From positions 1,426,001 to 1,490,000 of the forward strand of contig CAXXIH010000008.1 of NCBI GenBank assembly GCA_963663365.2: a stretch of 64,000 bases of DNA, given 5' to 3'. This document shows positions 1 to 8,546 of this stretch, piece after piece. Every line of letters starts with the position of its first letter. The first letter of the stretch is position 1. This stretch comes from G963663365 sp963663365. Its GTDB lineage: Bacteria > Hinthialibacterota > Hinthialibacteria > Hinthialibacterales > G963663365. Under the pieces are notes generated by a model. That model was not told the DNA's origin, ran no database searches, and saw only the letters and a program-made list of their open reading frames with translations. The translations under genes were made by a program, and so were the position numbers.

Positions 1-377
1 ATGTAAGGAATTATAACTCCCACACCGGTCTTACGCAGTTCTTCAACATAGGCTTTGACCTCAAGAACCTTTTCGCGGTATGCATCTTCTGAAATGAAAG
101 CCGGATACCAATCCCAGAATGATTCGGTCAATCCGAGCATATGATTGATCGGTACCGGCTGATTGATGTGTAGAAGATCCGGAGGCGATTCACGTAAGGA
201 ACGCATCAGATTTTCATCAGCCAGCCAATCTCCGTAACCGATAACATACGTAAATGGAACAGTGGTAACGTAACGCTCCTGTTCCTCCACCGGACCGCAC
301 CAATGACTCTGTTGTGGCACAGCCGCACCAATCGCGATAGCCGTATACAGAAGCACACCGCTTACCAAATCCATCAT
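1..377 (-). CDS. Hypothetical protein, partial (N-terminal part)
   Basis: An open frame runs from two adjacent ATG codons (375-377 and 372-374), preceded by a GGGGGAAGG purine run, off the left edge of the window, so only about 125 residues are visible. The first 20 residues are hydrophobic and could be a short signal peptide. The remainder is rich in Trp, Tyr and charged residues (a GYGDWLADE stretch, a SFWDWYPAF stretch). This is reminiscent of the N-terminal part of (beta/alpha)8 glycosidase-like hypothetical proteins, but no catalytic motif is visible. It lies head-to-tail after the rhamnosidase gene on the same strand, 26 bp away, so co-transcription is plausible. Family not recognised. 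Confidence 0.55.
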   Translation of the reverse strand, partial: MMDLVSGVLLYTAIAIGAAVPQQSHWCGPVEEQERYVTTVPFTYVIGYGDWLADENLMRSLRESPPDLLHINQPVPINHMLGLTESFWDWYPAFISEDAYREKVLEVKAYVEELRKTGVGVIIPY

Positions 378-403
378 CCTTCCCCCTCTCCGAAGCGTGT
401 TTT

Positions 404-2908
404 TTATGATGCCGTGAGCATCAACTCAGTCTCGGTTCCCGGTGGCAATTGATAACAGCGGTGTCCCTTGGGAACGGGTGTATCTAATGACTCAAGACTG
501 ATTTTCTCCTGATCGGATACGATCAACTCACCGCTGCAACCGGTTGGCAATGAAACGGCAATCCGCCGGTTTCCCAATGGGCCTTGGGCCTGAAAACGGA
601 TTGGGCCTTGCACGGTACGCGCCGTTAGATTGAGTTTTTCAAGATCGCCCAGTTGCGGACGGATCGCACAACGCTTAAAGCCCGGCTCAAGCGGACGAAT
701 ACCGGCCACACTCATATAGAAGATATACAGAGGAGAGAGCGGGCAATGACTCCACTCTGAACTTGTTGTATCCGGTTTCGCCACCCAATCCTCTTGCAGC
801 GTGTTATTGAGCCGAACCGAATCCATCGCCATCCATCGCGTACGAAAATCATGCAAAACGGTATCGATACGTCCGGCTTTGGCCAAAGCCCACAGACGCC
901 ATCCGGCATTGGCCGGATATGAGAAGCCCATTTGCGGCGGACAATCCACCAACAGTTTTGTGGCGGCCTCGATATTTCCATCGGGGCATTGGTCAAAGAG
1001 TATCGCCGTAGCCAGCGAACGGTCACAAAAACGGCCCGTGCCTTCTTCATACCGCCAAGGCAGATTGGTCATAAAGATACCGTGTTCTTCATCCCAGAAA
1101 TTCTGGACAACCGCGTCCAATATCTCACGGCCAAAACCAAAGGCCCACGCCGCGCTGTCTGAATCGCCAAAAGCCTGGCATAAGGGAGCTAACGCATGTT
1201 GCAACATGGCCGCCGCATAAAGATTGAACGGGCACTGCTTGTAACGTTCCTTCGGGTAGGCTTCATGGTCAAGCCAAACACAAGGCGTCCCAATGTTCTC
1301 GACAGGCAATAGACCATCTTTCAGTTGACGGCTTTTAAGATATTCGACAGAGCGAATAAGGCGCGGGAAAGGTTCTTCAATGGCTTTCAGATCGCCGGTA
1401 TATAAATAATGATGATAATTATCGAAAACAAAACCAATACCATGATCCAGGATCGGTCCCCATTTGGTGAGATGCAATTGTCTCTCCATAAAACGGCATA
1501 AACGGTCATACGCCGGCCAGCAATCCAAAAAGTAACCTTCCTCAGTAATGCCCTGGCTGTAGCTCTTTAAAAACCGCGCGGGAAGCCGTGTCTCGCCAAA
1601 TCCCAGATAGACCGCATGAATCTGATGTCCGCAATCACCACTGTATTGCTGGCGTTCCCGGGCCATGCCGTCAACAATGATATCGATTGCGGAGTTATTT
1701 AGCGTATTGACAGAAGCATTCAGCAACATCTGCAAATTCGAATCCGAACATTCAATCTGTACAGGATCGGGCCATGGGAAAATCCGCCGGCGCGCACCCA
1801 CATTGCGGATCGTCACTTCACCTTCAGCGCCATGAATATGCAACTGAAGCCAACGGAAACTCTCATAATCGAATGTCTCGAATGTGTTGACACCCTCTTT
1901 GCAAATGAATCGCGACCAAGAGTGATAATGCGTATTCAACAGCGCCGGTCCACCGGGTTCATGCGCCTCATGTACTATAACTTCGATAGTCGTTCCTTCA
2001 GGTGCTTCAATCGTAAAATAGGGCCAACCGACCAGCTGTTCTTTTAACTCAAATGTTAAAGCAGCCCCGCGCTTGCCATCCAATTGCACTTTCCAAACAT
2101 CCGGTCCGGCCTCTTTCGCACAAGATTTTCGTTCGGCCTCAAAAGAATCCGGTGTCAATGATTCAAAATACTCTTGCGGTGGACGATTCCACTGTATCCA
2201 CATGGACTCGGTGAGCCGCTCTATTTTTACATCCGGTTCATCGAGCAAAGGGATACTCCGGGGTGAGAGATAGGCGGTATCGGAATCGCCGCGCATTTCC
2301 AACATATATTCTTCATAGGAGCTGCAAATCGGCGGTTTGTCGGTGGGACAATCCAGTTCCATCGCTTCCAACCAATCGGCTCCGGCTTCATATCCCGCGC
2401 CACACCAGCCATCCGGGTATAAACGAGCGTCGAATTCCTCTTGCAGCGCGCGTAAATACCAGCGTGTGTAATGCCCCGGCTGCCAGCAGCGGGCAAGCAT
2501 GGATTGCCACGATCCATCTGAAACCACCTGCAACGTTTCGCCGTTTTCTAATTCAATCTCTAAACGGAATATGAAACCCGGTTTTCCCAACGGCCAGGTA
2601 CCATCTCCCCGGCCATAAAACAACACCTCGCATCCGATGGCGTTTTCTCCCGCCTGGAGTTGCTCTGTTAAATCAATTGGATCCGCTTCCATCCAACGCG
2701 GATCGCAAGGCGCGGGCCCCCACTGCACCCGTTTGCCATTCACATGCAAACGATACCGGCTATCGGCCAGAATCCAGCCGGTAGCCTTTTGAGGCGCGGA
2801 TGGCAAATTCAACACACGGCGGAAGAACACAAACGTGTTTTGTAGACAACGCTGTGAGGGATACCAAATCCATTTTGCAGGTTGCAGATTAAAAGACGCG
2901 GAAACCAT
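404..2908 (-). CDS. Alpha-L-rhamnosidase-like glycoside hydrolase (GH78-type)
   Basis: The layout matches GH78 rhamnosidases: an N-terminal beta-sandwich (about residues 10-200) with the characteristic start AKWIWYPSQ and ADSRYRLHVNGKRV, a central (alpha/alpha)6 barrel from about residue 390 with the acidic motif DGMARERQQYSGDCGHQ (the usual family form is close to DCPxRERxGWxGD), and a C-terminal beta domain with SPLYIFYMSVAGIRPLEPGF. GH78 enzymes release terminal alpha-L-rhamnose from plant or bacterial polysaccharides. The frame stays open 27 codons further upstream, but the ATG at 2908 has a GGAG six bases before it and is the better start. No signal peptide is seen, which suggests a cytoplasmic or non-classically exported enzyme. 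The substrate is not predictable from sequence. Confidence 0.8.
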   Translation of the reverse strand: MVSASFNLQPAKWIWYPSQRCLQNTFVFFRRVLNLPSAPQKATGWILADSRYRLHVNGKRVQWGPAPCDPRWMEADPIDLTEQLQAGENAIGCEVLFYGRGDGTWPLGKPGFIFRLEIELENGETLQVVSDGSWQSMLARCWQPGHYTRWYLRALQEEFDARLYPDGWCGAGYEAGADWLEAMELDCPTDKPPICSSYEEYMLEMRGDSDTAYLSPRSIPLLDEPDVKIERLTESMWIQWNRPPQEYFESLTPDSFEAERKSCAKEAGPDVWKVQLDGKRGAALTFELKEQLVGWPYFTIEAPEGTTIEVIVHEAHEPGGPALLNTHYHSWSRFICKEGVNTFETFDYESFRWLQLHIHGAEGEVTIRNVGARRRIFPWPDPVQIECSDSNLQMLLNASVNTLNNSAIDIIVDGMARERQQYSGDCGHQIHAVYLGFGETRLPARFLKSYSQGITEEGYFLDCWPAYDRLCRFMERQLHLTKWGPILDHGIGFVFDNYHHYLYTGDLKAIEEPFPRLIRSVEYLKSRQLKDGLLPVENIGTPCVWLDHEAYPKERYKQCPFNLYAAAMLQHALAPLCQAFGDSDSAAWAFGFGREILDAVVQNFWDEEHGIFMTNLPWRYEEGTGRFCDRSLATAILFDQCPDGNIEAATKLLVDCPPQMGFSYPANAGWRLWALAKAGRIDTVLHDFRTRWMAMDSVRLNNTLQEDWVAKPDTTSSEWSHCPLSPLYIFYMSVAGIRPLEPGFKRCAIRPQLGDLEKLNLTARTVQGPIRFQAQGPLGNRRIAVSLPTGCSGELIVSDQEKISLESLDTPVPKGHRCYQLPPGTETELMLTAS

Positions 2909-3069
2909 TTCACTCTCCACAATAATTTTCGGGTTGATCCTTTTGGCTATTTTGCAGGCTGTGATTTCAAAGCGCAAAAATTGCCACAAAAGCGTGGACG
3001 CATTCTAGCAGGGATTTGGAGGGGGCCGCTATCGGGAAAGAGCGGTTTTCGTTGCGGGTATGAGGCGAA

Positions 3070-4365
3070 TCAGGCGTTCACCTGCAAAAGCTGATCCCAA
3101 CGCGTGGTATAGCCGGGAGATCGGTATCGCTGGCGCATACGCCAATAGGGATCGATACCAAGAGCCGCATGTTGCACCGTTCCCGCCCCCATACGGAGAT
3201 TGACACGATCCACAGCCCGCATCAGTCTTGCCGCGCGTGAACGGTCGCAACGGTCCCAAAACAAAGGCTGTGAGAACGTATCCTGCACCAAATCGGTCAG
3301 CATCACCCCGGCGCGTTTATAGCGATATCCGGGGCGGTAGAGCCGTTCCACAGCCAAACCGGCCTGGTAAATGAGTTCGGTCGTATCGGCTGTCGGAACC
3401 GGGAGTTCAACCGAGGATGAATTCGCGTATTGCGGCTCATCTTCCCGAAACTGATTCGTACGCACAAATACAAGAAACGTCCGTACCAACGAACGCTGTT
3501 TGCGCAGTTTTTCGGCCGCCCGGGAGATAAACGTGGCGACCGCTTCTTTCAAATCCGGCAGTGTCAGAATGGGAGCACGGAACGAGCGGGTCGAGGCAAT
3601 TCCTTTTTTCGGGGGAGGCGCATCCTCCAAATGAAGACACGAGATTCCGCACAATTCATGAACCAACCGAACTCCCACAATCCCCATCTGTTTCTGAATC
3701 CATTCCCGGTTGGCATTGCGCAACTGCCAAGCATTATAAATCCCCGCTCGCCGCAGACGCCGCGCATGACGGTATCCGATTCCCCAAACATCGGAAATAT
3801 CGACTGAAGACAGAACCGCTTCCCAATCGGCGCCGTAATCAACACAAAACACACCATCCCGAAACAATTCTTTTTTGGCAATCCGGTTTGCGATTTTGGC
3901 CAATGTTTTCGAAGGCGCCACACCAATCGACACCGGAATCCCCGTATATTGCCTCACCCTGGCCTGCAAATCTCGAACGCTGTTTTCAAGCGATTCAGGA
4001 AGTGGCGAGGGGATACGAAAAAACGCCTCATCGATGGAGTAGACTTCAACATCCGGCGAAAAGGTTCCCAGAATTTGCATCACCCGAGATGACAGGTCGC
4101 CATACAATGGATAATTGGATGAATAGTAATGCGTCCCTGTTTTGCGAATAAATGCGCGAATCTCATGGAATAGAGCCCCCATAGCAATCCCGAGTTCTTT
4201 GGCTTCAGGAGAACGGGCAATAACGCACCCATCGTTATTGGAAAGCACAACAACCGGCTTCTTCTCTAATTTCGGATTGAAAACCCGCTCGCACGAGACA
4301 TAAAAATTATTGCAGTCGATATGAGCGATGAGACCGGAATCCGGTTTATACGGAATGGATGACAT
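3070..4365 (-). CDS. umuC: Y-family DNA polymerase, UmuC-like (Pol V catalytic subunit)
   Basis: A full-length 431-residue UmuC homologue, a translesion polymerase that with two cleaved UmuD subunits copies across damaged bases. Visible landmarks are the metal-binding start AHIDCNNFYVSCERVF, the second catalytic motif YSIDEAFFRI, a helix-hairpin-helix stretch DVWGIGYRHARRL, and the C-terminal little-finger/DUF4113 region ending in a TTRWDQLL-type tail common in UmuC. The start overlaps the 3' end of umuD by 20 bp, the normal umuDC arrangement and consistent with translational coupling. Expression should follow the LexA-type operator upstream of umuD. Confidence 0.93.
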   Translation of the reverse strand: MSSIPYKPDSGLIAHIDCNNFYVSCERVFNPKLEKKPVVVLSNNDGCVIARSPEAKELGIAMGALFHEIRAFIRKTGTHYYSSNYPLYGDLSSRVMQILGTFSPDVEVYSIDEAFFRIPSPLPESLENSVRDLQARVRQYTGIPVSIGVAPSKTLAKIANRIAKKELFRDGVFCVDYGADWEAVLSSVDISDVWGIGYRHARRLRRAGIYNAWQLRNANREWIQKQMGIVGVRLVHELCGISCLHLEDAPPPKKGIASTRSFRAPILTLPDLKEAVATFISRAAEKLRKQRSLVRTFLVFVRTNQFREDEPQYANSSSVELPVPTADTTELIYQAGLAVERLYRPGYRYKRAGVMLTDLVQDTFSQPLFWDRCDRSRAARLMRAVDRVNLRMGAGTVQHAALGIDPYWRMRQRYRSPGYTTRWDQLLQVNA

Positions 4366-4771
4366 ACGTCACAATCCCCCAAATGAAAAAGTCGCGCTCC
4401 TCACCAATAACAATCGCCGGATATTCTTTGTTGGCCGTTTCCAGCACCACACACCCATTCCGGCGGTGAAACCGCTTAACCAGCATTTCGCCATCCACGG
4501 CGGCCACAACGACACGCCCCTCCGCTTCGGAAATCGAACGGTCAACAATCAAAAGATCCCCATGATGAATGCCCTCAGCGTCCATCGAGTCGCCGGATAC
4601 GCGAACAAAAAATGTCGCTACATGATTGGCAATGAGATGCTCGTTCAGATCCAGCGGCAACTCCAAATAATCATCGGCTGGCGAAGGAAACCCGGCGCAG
4701 GCGCGTCCCTCACTCTCAGGCCGGGCATGTGTGGCTCGCTTCGCCGATGTATCGTCATCAAAGTACATCAT
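4346..4771 (-). CDS. umuD: UmuD-like self-cleaving SOS protein (S24 peptidase family)
   Basis: A LexA/UmuD-type serine peptidase without a DNA-binding domain. The cleavage site is visible as CAGFPSPADDY (scissile Ala-Gly). The catalytic Ser is in VSGDSM and the catalytic Lys in GEMLVKRF. After RecA-stimulated self-cleavage, UmuD' pairs with UmuC. The frame is open to a TTG at 4780; ATG at 4771 or 4768 are the more usual starts. The gene is first in a two-gene operon with umuC and lies directly downstream of a LexA-type palindrome. Confidence 0.92.
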   Translation of the reverse strand: MMYFDDDTSAKRATHARPESEGRACAGFPSPADDYLELPLDLNEHLIANHVATFFVRVSGDSMDAEGIHHGDLLIVDRSISEAEGRVVVAAVDGEMLVKRFHRRNGCVVLETANKEYPAIVIGEERDFFIWGIVTYVIHSV

Positions 4772-4785
4772 AGTCACCAAAAGAT

Positions 4786-4829
4786 GAACTTATGTTCACT
4801 AATCTACGCCGCCAATCCCACAGAAGCAA
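4786..4829 (-). promoter_or_regulatory. SOS promoter with LexA box for umuDC
   Basis: Read on the minus strand, a -35-like TTGCTT (4824-4829) and a -10 TAGATT (4801-4806) are separated by exactly 17 bp. They are followed by the perfect palindrome GAAC-TTAT-GTTC (4786-4797) covering the expected transcription start. GAAC-N4-GTTC is the Gram-positive-type LexA operator and differs from the enterobacterial CTGT-N8-ACAG form. Its position between -10 and the umuD start codon fits repression by LexA. The lexA gene itself is not in the window. Confidence 0.75.
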
Positions 4830-4882
4830 GATCGAATATCGAATAAAGCCTGCTCCCTGCTTATATTGTGATGTAAATAAAA

Positions 4883-5635
4883 TTAGGGATTGGAAATATC
4901 ATAATTAACTGATAAGGAAAGACTTGAGTCTCTGCTGACAAGTTGCCTGCAAGTTCCCCCGGGACAGGTCTCTTGCCAGGCGGCATAGATAGAATCGCGA
5001 AAAGGCGCTTGGCCCGCCCGGCTGGCGAGATGGTCCCAAAGCGCAGTACTGATATCCCGGCAGCTGGTTTGCGGATTATCAGTATTTTTATCAGTTAGGA
5101 GCAAAAAATCGCCATTGAGATGCAACGTAAGCGTCTCGATAAATCCGGGTGCATAACATTGATCGAGATAAACCGTGGCCGGACCGGAGCCCAGCAGGTC
5201 GGCAAGCCTCGAAGCGGTAAGCGGACGGTCCCGCAGCATCACGCACGCTTCGCCATGTTCGCGGCCGGAGCTGTGTAGCAGTGCGCCATGTCCCGTTAAG
5301 TAAAAAAGCCCCACAAAATCGCCATCCCGCCGGATATCCTCAAAGGTCTGTAAGACCTCGGCAAGCCTGGGAGGCTCGGAACCATCTCCCAGACAAATAA
5401 TCCGCTCCACCCCCCAATTCATAAGCGCCTCATACGCCATTGTAAGGTTCGCTTGGTGGCGGGGTGAGGGATCGTTATTCAGCAGAACCGCTACGCCATC
5501 CGGACCGGAGTTACGGCCCCCTGCACTATTCCGCTCGGGCTTTGGAATCAAAGCAGTCCCCGCCAGCAGCAAACTCACAACAAGCAGCGTGGCCCGGGCC
5601 GTAGGAGCAATATAGAAAAGATGCTTAACACTCAT
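4883..5635 (-). CDS. Exported caspase-like (clan CD) cysteine peptidase homologue
   Basis: A 250-residue protein with an N-terminal hydrophobic segment (residues 15-31, LLVVSLLLAGTALIP) acting as signal peptide or anchor. The core carries the two caspase/gingipain/legumain signatures: a hydrophobic strand ending in His-Gly (VGLFYLTGHGA, His116) and, 44 residues later, a strand ending in the candidate nucleophile (ATVYLDQCYAPGF, Cys160). The Cys-His dyad spacing and the Asp-Gln-Cys context fit the C13/C14 fold. The rest is short, so substrate and activation mode cannot be predicted. It stands alone with its own strong promoter. No Shine-Dalgarno sequence is evident before the ATG. Assignment to a particular clan CD family is uncertain. 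Confidence 0.6.
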   Translation of the reverse strand: MSVKHLFYIAPTARATLLVVSLLLAGTALIPKPERNSAGGRNSGPDGVAVLLNNDPSPRHQANLTMAYEALMNWGVERIICLGDGSEPPRLAEVLQTFEDIRRDGDFVGLFYLTGHGALLHSSGREHGEACVMLRDRPLTASRLADLLGSGPATVYLDQCYAPGFIETLTLHLNGDFLLLTDKNTDNPQTSCRDISTALWDHLASRAGQAPFRDSIYAAWQETCPGGTCRQLVSRDSSLSLSVNYDISNP

Positions 5636-5670
5636 TTTATCAACGAGATAGACAGTTACTATCTTATATA

Positions 5671-5699
5671 AGTATAGTCGCTAATTATGGATATGTCAA
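5671..5699 (-). promoter_or_regulatory. Consensus sigma-70 promoter of the caspase-like gene
   Basis: On the minus strand, TTGACA (5694-5699) and TATACT (5671-5676) are separated by 17 bp. The -35 is a perfect consensus match and the -10 differs from TATAAT at one position. The predicted start is near 5664, about 29 bases before the ATG at 5635. The next gene upstream (HspQ-like) is divergent. Confidence 0.7.
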
Positions 5700-5833
5700 T
5701 TTATGCGACAAAACGAATTTACAAAACCGGATTAGGCAATTCAGAAAAACTCAAATCATGGCGAGGGCAATCAGGATTACAGCTCATCTTCATGGCAAAG
5801 TGAAAAAGGAAGCAAAAGCGAGGAACCAACTGA

Positions 5834-6193
5834 ATGTTAATGTTGAATGAATATGCCGATGGGGATCTTCGCCCAAAGAAAACGCCCCAGTTTCAAGCCG
5901 GGCAGTTGGTGCGGCACCGGCGTTATGGCTACCGGGGAGTCGTTGTGGAGGTTGACACAAATTGCAGGGCCAATGAGGCCTGGTACCAGAAGAATATGAC
6001 CCAACCGGACCGCAATCAACCTTGGTATCACGTGCTCGTTCACGATACGGAAACAACAACCTATGCGGCTGAAGAGAATCTGGAGCCTGAGCTGGATGCA
6101 AGACCGGTACGTCATCCCTTGGTGGAATTCTTTTTTGATTCGTTCCTAAACGGAGCCTACATCCGGAACAACCGCCCCTGGATTATCATGTAG
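5834..6193 (+). CDS. HspQ/YccV-family protein (hemimethylated-DNA-binding-like domain)
   Basis: A 119-residue protein nearly covered by one HspQ/YccV domain: FQAGQLVRHRRYGYRGVVVE, then a central WYQKNM segment, PWYHVLVHDTETTTYAAEENLE and a C-terminal HPLVEFFF. In enterobacteria HspQ modulates Lon-dependent proteolysis and binds hemimethylated DNA; related domains sit in F-box proteins of eukaryotes. Starts at 5834 and 5840 (both ATG) are possible, with a GAGG about ten bases upstream of the first. It is monocistronic, with convergent sialidase downstream and divergent caspase-like gene upstream. The role in this organism is inferred only from the family. Confidence 0.8.
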   Translation: MLMLNEYADGDLRPKKTPQFQAGQLVRHRRYGYRGVVVEVDTNCRANEAWYQKNMTQPDRNQPWYHVLVHDTETTTYAAEENLEPELDARPVRHPLVEFFFDSFLNGAYIRNNRPWIIM

Positions 6194-6288
6194 CCGCTTC
6201 CCACAGATACAAAAACAGGACATACATGATTTGGCTAATTAATGGCTACCATTCGGCTATTAATTGGCTACTAATGGGATTGTCACAA

Positions 6289-7497
6289 TCAGGGTGCGGA
6301 GATCCACTCCTCATTGAAACGCACGTGTTTAACCGTCTTGAGATTGTAGCTATAGGTCACGTGCAAAGAGCCATCTTTGGCCTGGATGATTGAGGGGTAA
6401 TCGAACCGCCCGTTGGGGATGTTCTCGATATTCTTTTTCACCGGCCAGGTACGGCCTTCATCTTCCGAAATCGAAATTGCCAGGATATCGCGCGGGCCGT
6501 CTTCTTTGTCGTTATAGACCATCGCCAACCGTCCGCTTTTCAGCATGATGGCCTCGATCCCAGCGCCGGGATTGGGAAGCGAAGTCGATTCAACCGGCGA
6601 CCAAGTCATGCCGTTATCATCCGATTCGCTACGTTTAATGCGATGGTCATCGGAACCGTCTCTGAAAAACGCCGCAAGTTTTCCACTCTTGAAACGAACA
6701 ACGGACGGTTGCGTGATCTCTCCACCAGGAACCGCTTTGGAGATCGTCCAAGTTGCACCGCCGTCTTTGGTCATAGCCATAGCAGGCACCGAAAAATTCT
6801 CATTCGAAAGCGGCACAAGCAACGTCCCATCAGGCAAAACCAAGGGATGCGCCCGGGGCATCCACCCCAACCTGCGGGAGAAAGGATTGTTGAGCTGTTC
6901 CAACATCTCCCGGGCCATTTTCCCTTTTGAATTGTCCCAATCGGCATCACGCCGTAGTTCATTTGCCAAACGGGCGACGACTTCATCAAAGCCATTGGGA
7001 TGAATTACAAGAAAACTCTCGCGGTCCCATCGGGGCGGACCGGATTTTTGGTAGTCGGAAGAAACTTTGTAACACAAAAGGCCGCTGCCCCAAGTTTCAA
7101 TGGGAGCGCCCAACATTGCCGGATGAAACAACCACAGCCGTTCCTCCCGGTCAATCACCATGCATGGATTGTTATCGGATACCCCAAATGTATCCGACAT
7201 GACAAAGGTCTCTTCCCACTCGGTCCGCCCGTTGGACTTTCGCGATGCGCCGATGCGGACATCGTCGCTTTTATCGGCATCCCGCGTGTAGTAATAGTCA
7301 TCGCGGGGCTCACCATTCTCATACCAAACCGCCAGAAGATCGCCGTTCGGGCATTCCACAATGCACGAGGCATGTACATGGCCATGGCTCTGTTTTTGGG
7401 GATCAAAAATATACTCCGATTCAAAAAACGGCTCCGCGCAAACATAGGTTGAGCAAAGCAGGACGAGAACCAAGATGCCGGATGTCAAAATCTTCAT
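6289..7497 (-). CDS. Secreted sialidase-like BNR/Asp-box protein
   Basis: A signal peptide (MKILTSGILVLVLLCSTYVCA) precedes a six-bladed propeller-type sialidase fold. Asp-box motifs are visible as TKDGGATW, SDDNGMTW and SEDEGRTW, spaced along the C-terminal half. The N-terminal part has the HVHASCIVECPNGDLLAVWYENG stretch typical of the exo-alpha-sialidase-like (BNR_2) group found in glycan-degrading PVC bacteria. These enzymes usually cleave sialic acids or related sugars. Assignment of exact specificity is not possible. The neighbouring DUF1080 lipoprotein on the same strand lies 25 bp upstream, suggesting an operon for extracellular glycan turnover. Confidence 0.8.
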   Translation of the reverse strand: MKILTSGILVLVLLCSTYVCAEPFFESEYIFDPQKQSHGHVHASCIVECPNGDLLAVWYENGEPRDDYYYTRDADKSDDVRIGASRKSNGRTEWEETFVMSDTFGVSDNNPCMVIDREERLWLFHPAMLGAPIETWGSGLLCYKVSSDYQKSGPPRWDRESFLVIHPNGFDEVVARLANELRRDADWDNSKGKMAREMLEQLNNPFSRRLGWMPRAHPLVLPDGTLLVPLSNENFSVPAMAMTKDGGATWTISKAVPGGEITQPSVVRFKSGKLAAFFRDGSDDHRIKRSESDDNGMTWSPVESTSLPNPGAGIEAIMLKSGRLAMVYNDKEDGPRDILAISISEDEGRTWPVKKNIENIPNGRFDYPSIIQAKDGSLHVTYSYNLKTVKHVRFNEEWISAP

Positions 7498-7522
7498 GGC
7501 GTTTACTCCTTAACACATTGAG

Positions 7523-8212
7523 TTAACGGCGGGGGATTTCGCGAACGTAGACATTCTTGAAATAAAGCGTGTTGCCGTGGTTCTGGAGTTCGATCTGGCC
7601 TGAGGGATAAATCGGTTTGTCGCGTTCCCAATAATTTTCCATTACGACATTATCCACAACCAGCTGACCGTTGAGATACACGGTAACCCGTTCACCCACC
7701 ATTTTGATATAGAAGGTATTCCACTCTCCGATAGGATTATCGGCGGTAACCAACGGCTTGGAGGGATTTATCTTGTTGTTATAGATACCACCGGAACCGA
7801 GTCCGTTCTGATGGGCCGGATCCCAAATCTGAACTTGGGGTGAGCCGCGCAGATAAATACCGCTATCGCCATTTTCTTTGATTTTAAAATCAACATACAG
7901 TTCAAAATCCTCGTAATCTTTGGCAGTGCAGAGACTGTCGCCTTTGCCGTCAAAAACGAGTGTTCCATCGATGACCTGCCAATGATCGCGCATACGCTGA
8001 TCGGCTTTGACTTGCTCTGCAGCCAATTCTTGAGGCGTCATCTGGGCACGTTTTACCGGATCGGCCACCAGGCCCTTCCAACCGGTCAAATCCTTGCCAT
8101 TAAATAAAGCCGTAAATCCCCGGGGGGGATGATTGTCACGTTTCGCAACAAGCGAACAGCCGCCGAGTGACACAAGCAGAAGCGGCATTACAAAAGCAAC
8201 AGTCTTCTTCAT
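7523..8212 (-). CDS. DUF1080 (3-keto-disaccharide hydrolase family) lipoprotein
   Basis: The first residues form a lipoprotein signal (MKKTVAFVMPLLLVSLGGC, lipobox LGGC). A single DUF1080 concanavalin-like jelly-roll domain follows: GFTALFNGKDLTGWKG at the start, FELYVDFKIKENGDSGIYLRG in the middle, EWNTFYIKMVGERVTVYLNG, and the ending IELQNHGNTLYFKNVYVREI. Members of this family hydrolyse 3-keto-glycosides or bind carbohydrate. It is probably the first gene of an operon with the sialidase and displayed on the envelope. It is one of five DUF1080 domains in this window. Confidence 0.85.
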   Translation of the reverse strand: MKKTVAFVMPLLLVSLGGCSLVAKRDNHPPRGFTALFNGKDLTGWKGLVADPVKRAQMTPQELAAEQVKADQRMRDHWQVIDGTLVFDGKGDSLCTAKDYEDFELYVDFKIKENGDSGIYLRGSPQVQIWDPAHQNGLGSGGIYNNKINPSKPLVTADNPIGEWNTFYIKMVGERVTVYLNGQLVVDNVVMENYWERDKPIYPSGQIELQNHGNTLYFKNVYVREIPRR

Positions 8213-8546
8213 CGAATTTCTCCATAGTAAGAAACAATATGCCCAAGCGCGCGATATCTTGTAGCGCTCTTAGGACGGCAACAATTGAGTCAGTATAAAC
8301 ATCTTTGAGAAAGAATCGACCCGGAGTATGCCCCAAATCCAACAGTGACGTAGAAAAACCAAGCCTCCCTCAAGACAGGACCATGATCGTCATGTCATCT
8401 TTTCTCTGTAATAATTACAATGAAATCCCCCTGCGGGCGCCGTTCAATTATGGGAATCGGCTTACAGTCTTGTCAGCTGACCGATTAAGGGAAATAATCG
8501 TTTAAATCCTTGCAGATCGATTCGTTCTACAATCCGGTGACATCAC
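8213..8546. other. Divergent intergenic region
   Basis: This 334-bp stretch separates the divergent DUF1080 lipoprotein and PQQ-methyltransferase genes, so promoters for both must lie here. A 66-codon frame on the plus strand (8305-8505) has no recognisable domain and no clear ribosome-binding site and was not called. No RNA gene or repeat is visible. Confidence 0.5.

Noticed and set aside
3028..3047. CCGCT...AGCGG hairpin between rhamnosidase and umuC
   Set aside because: The T-rich side faces away from umuC, and in the plus direction no gene ends here, so a terminator call was not supported.
8305..8505. 66-codon frame in the divergent gap
   Set aside because: No coding character, no domain, and promoters for both neighbours are expected here.
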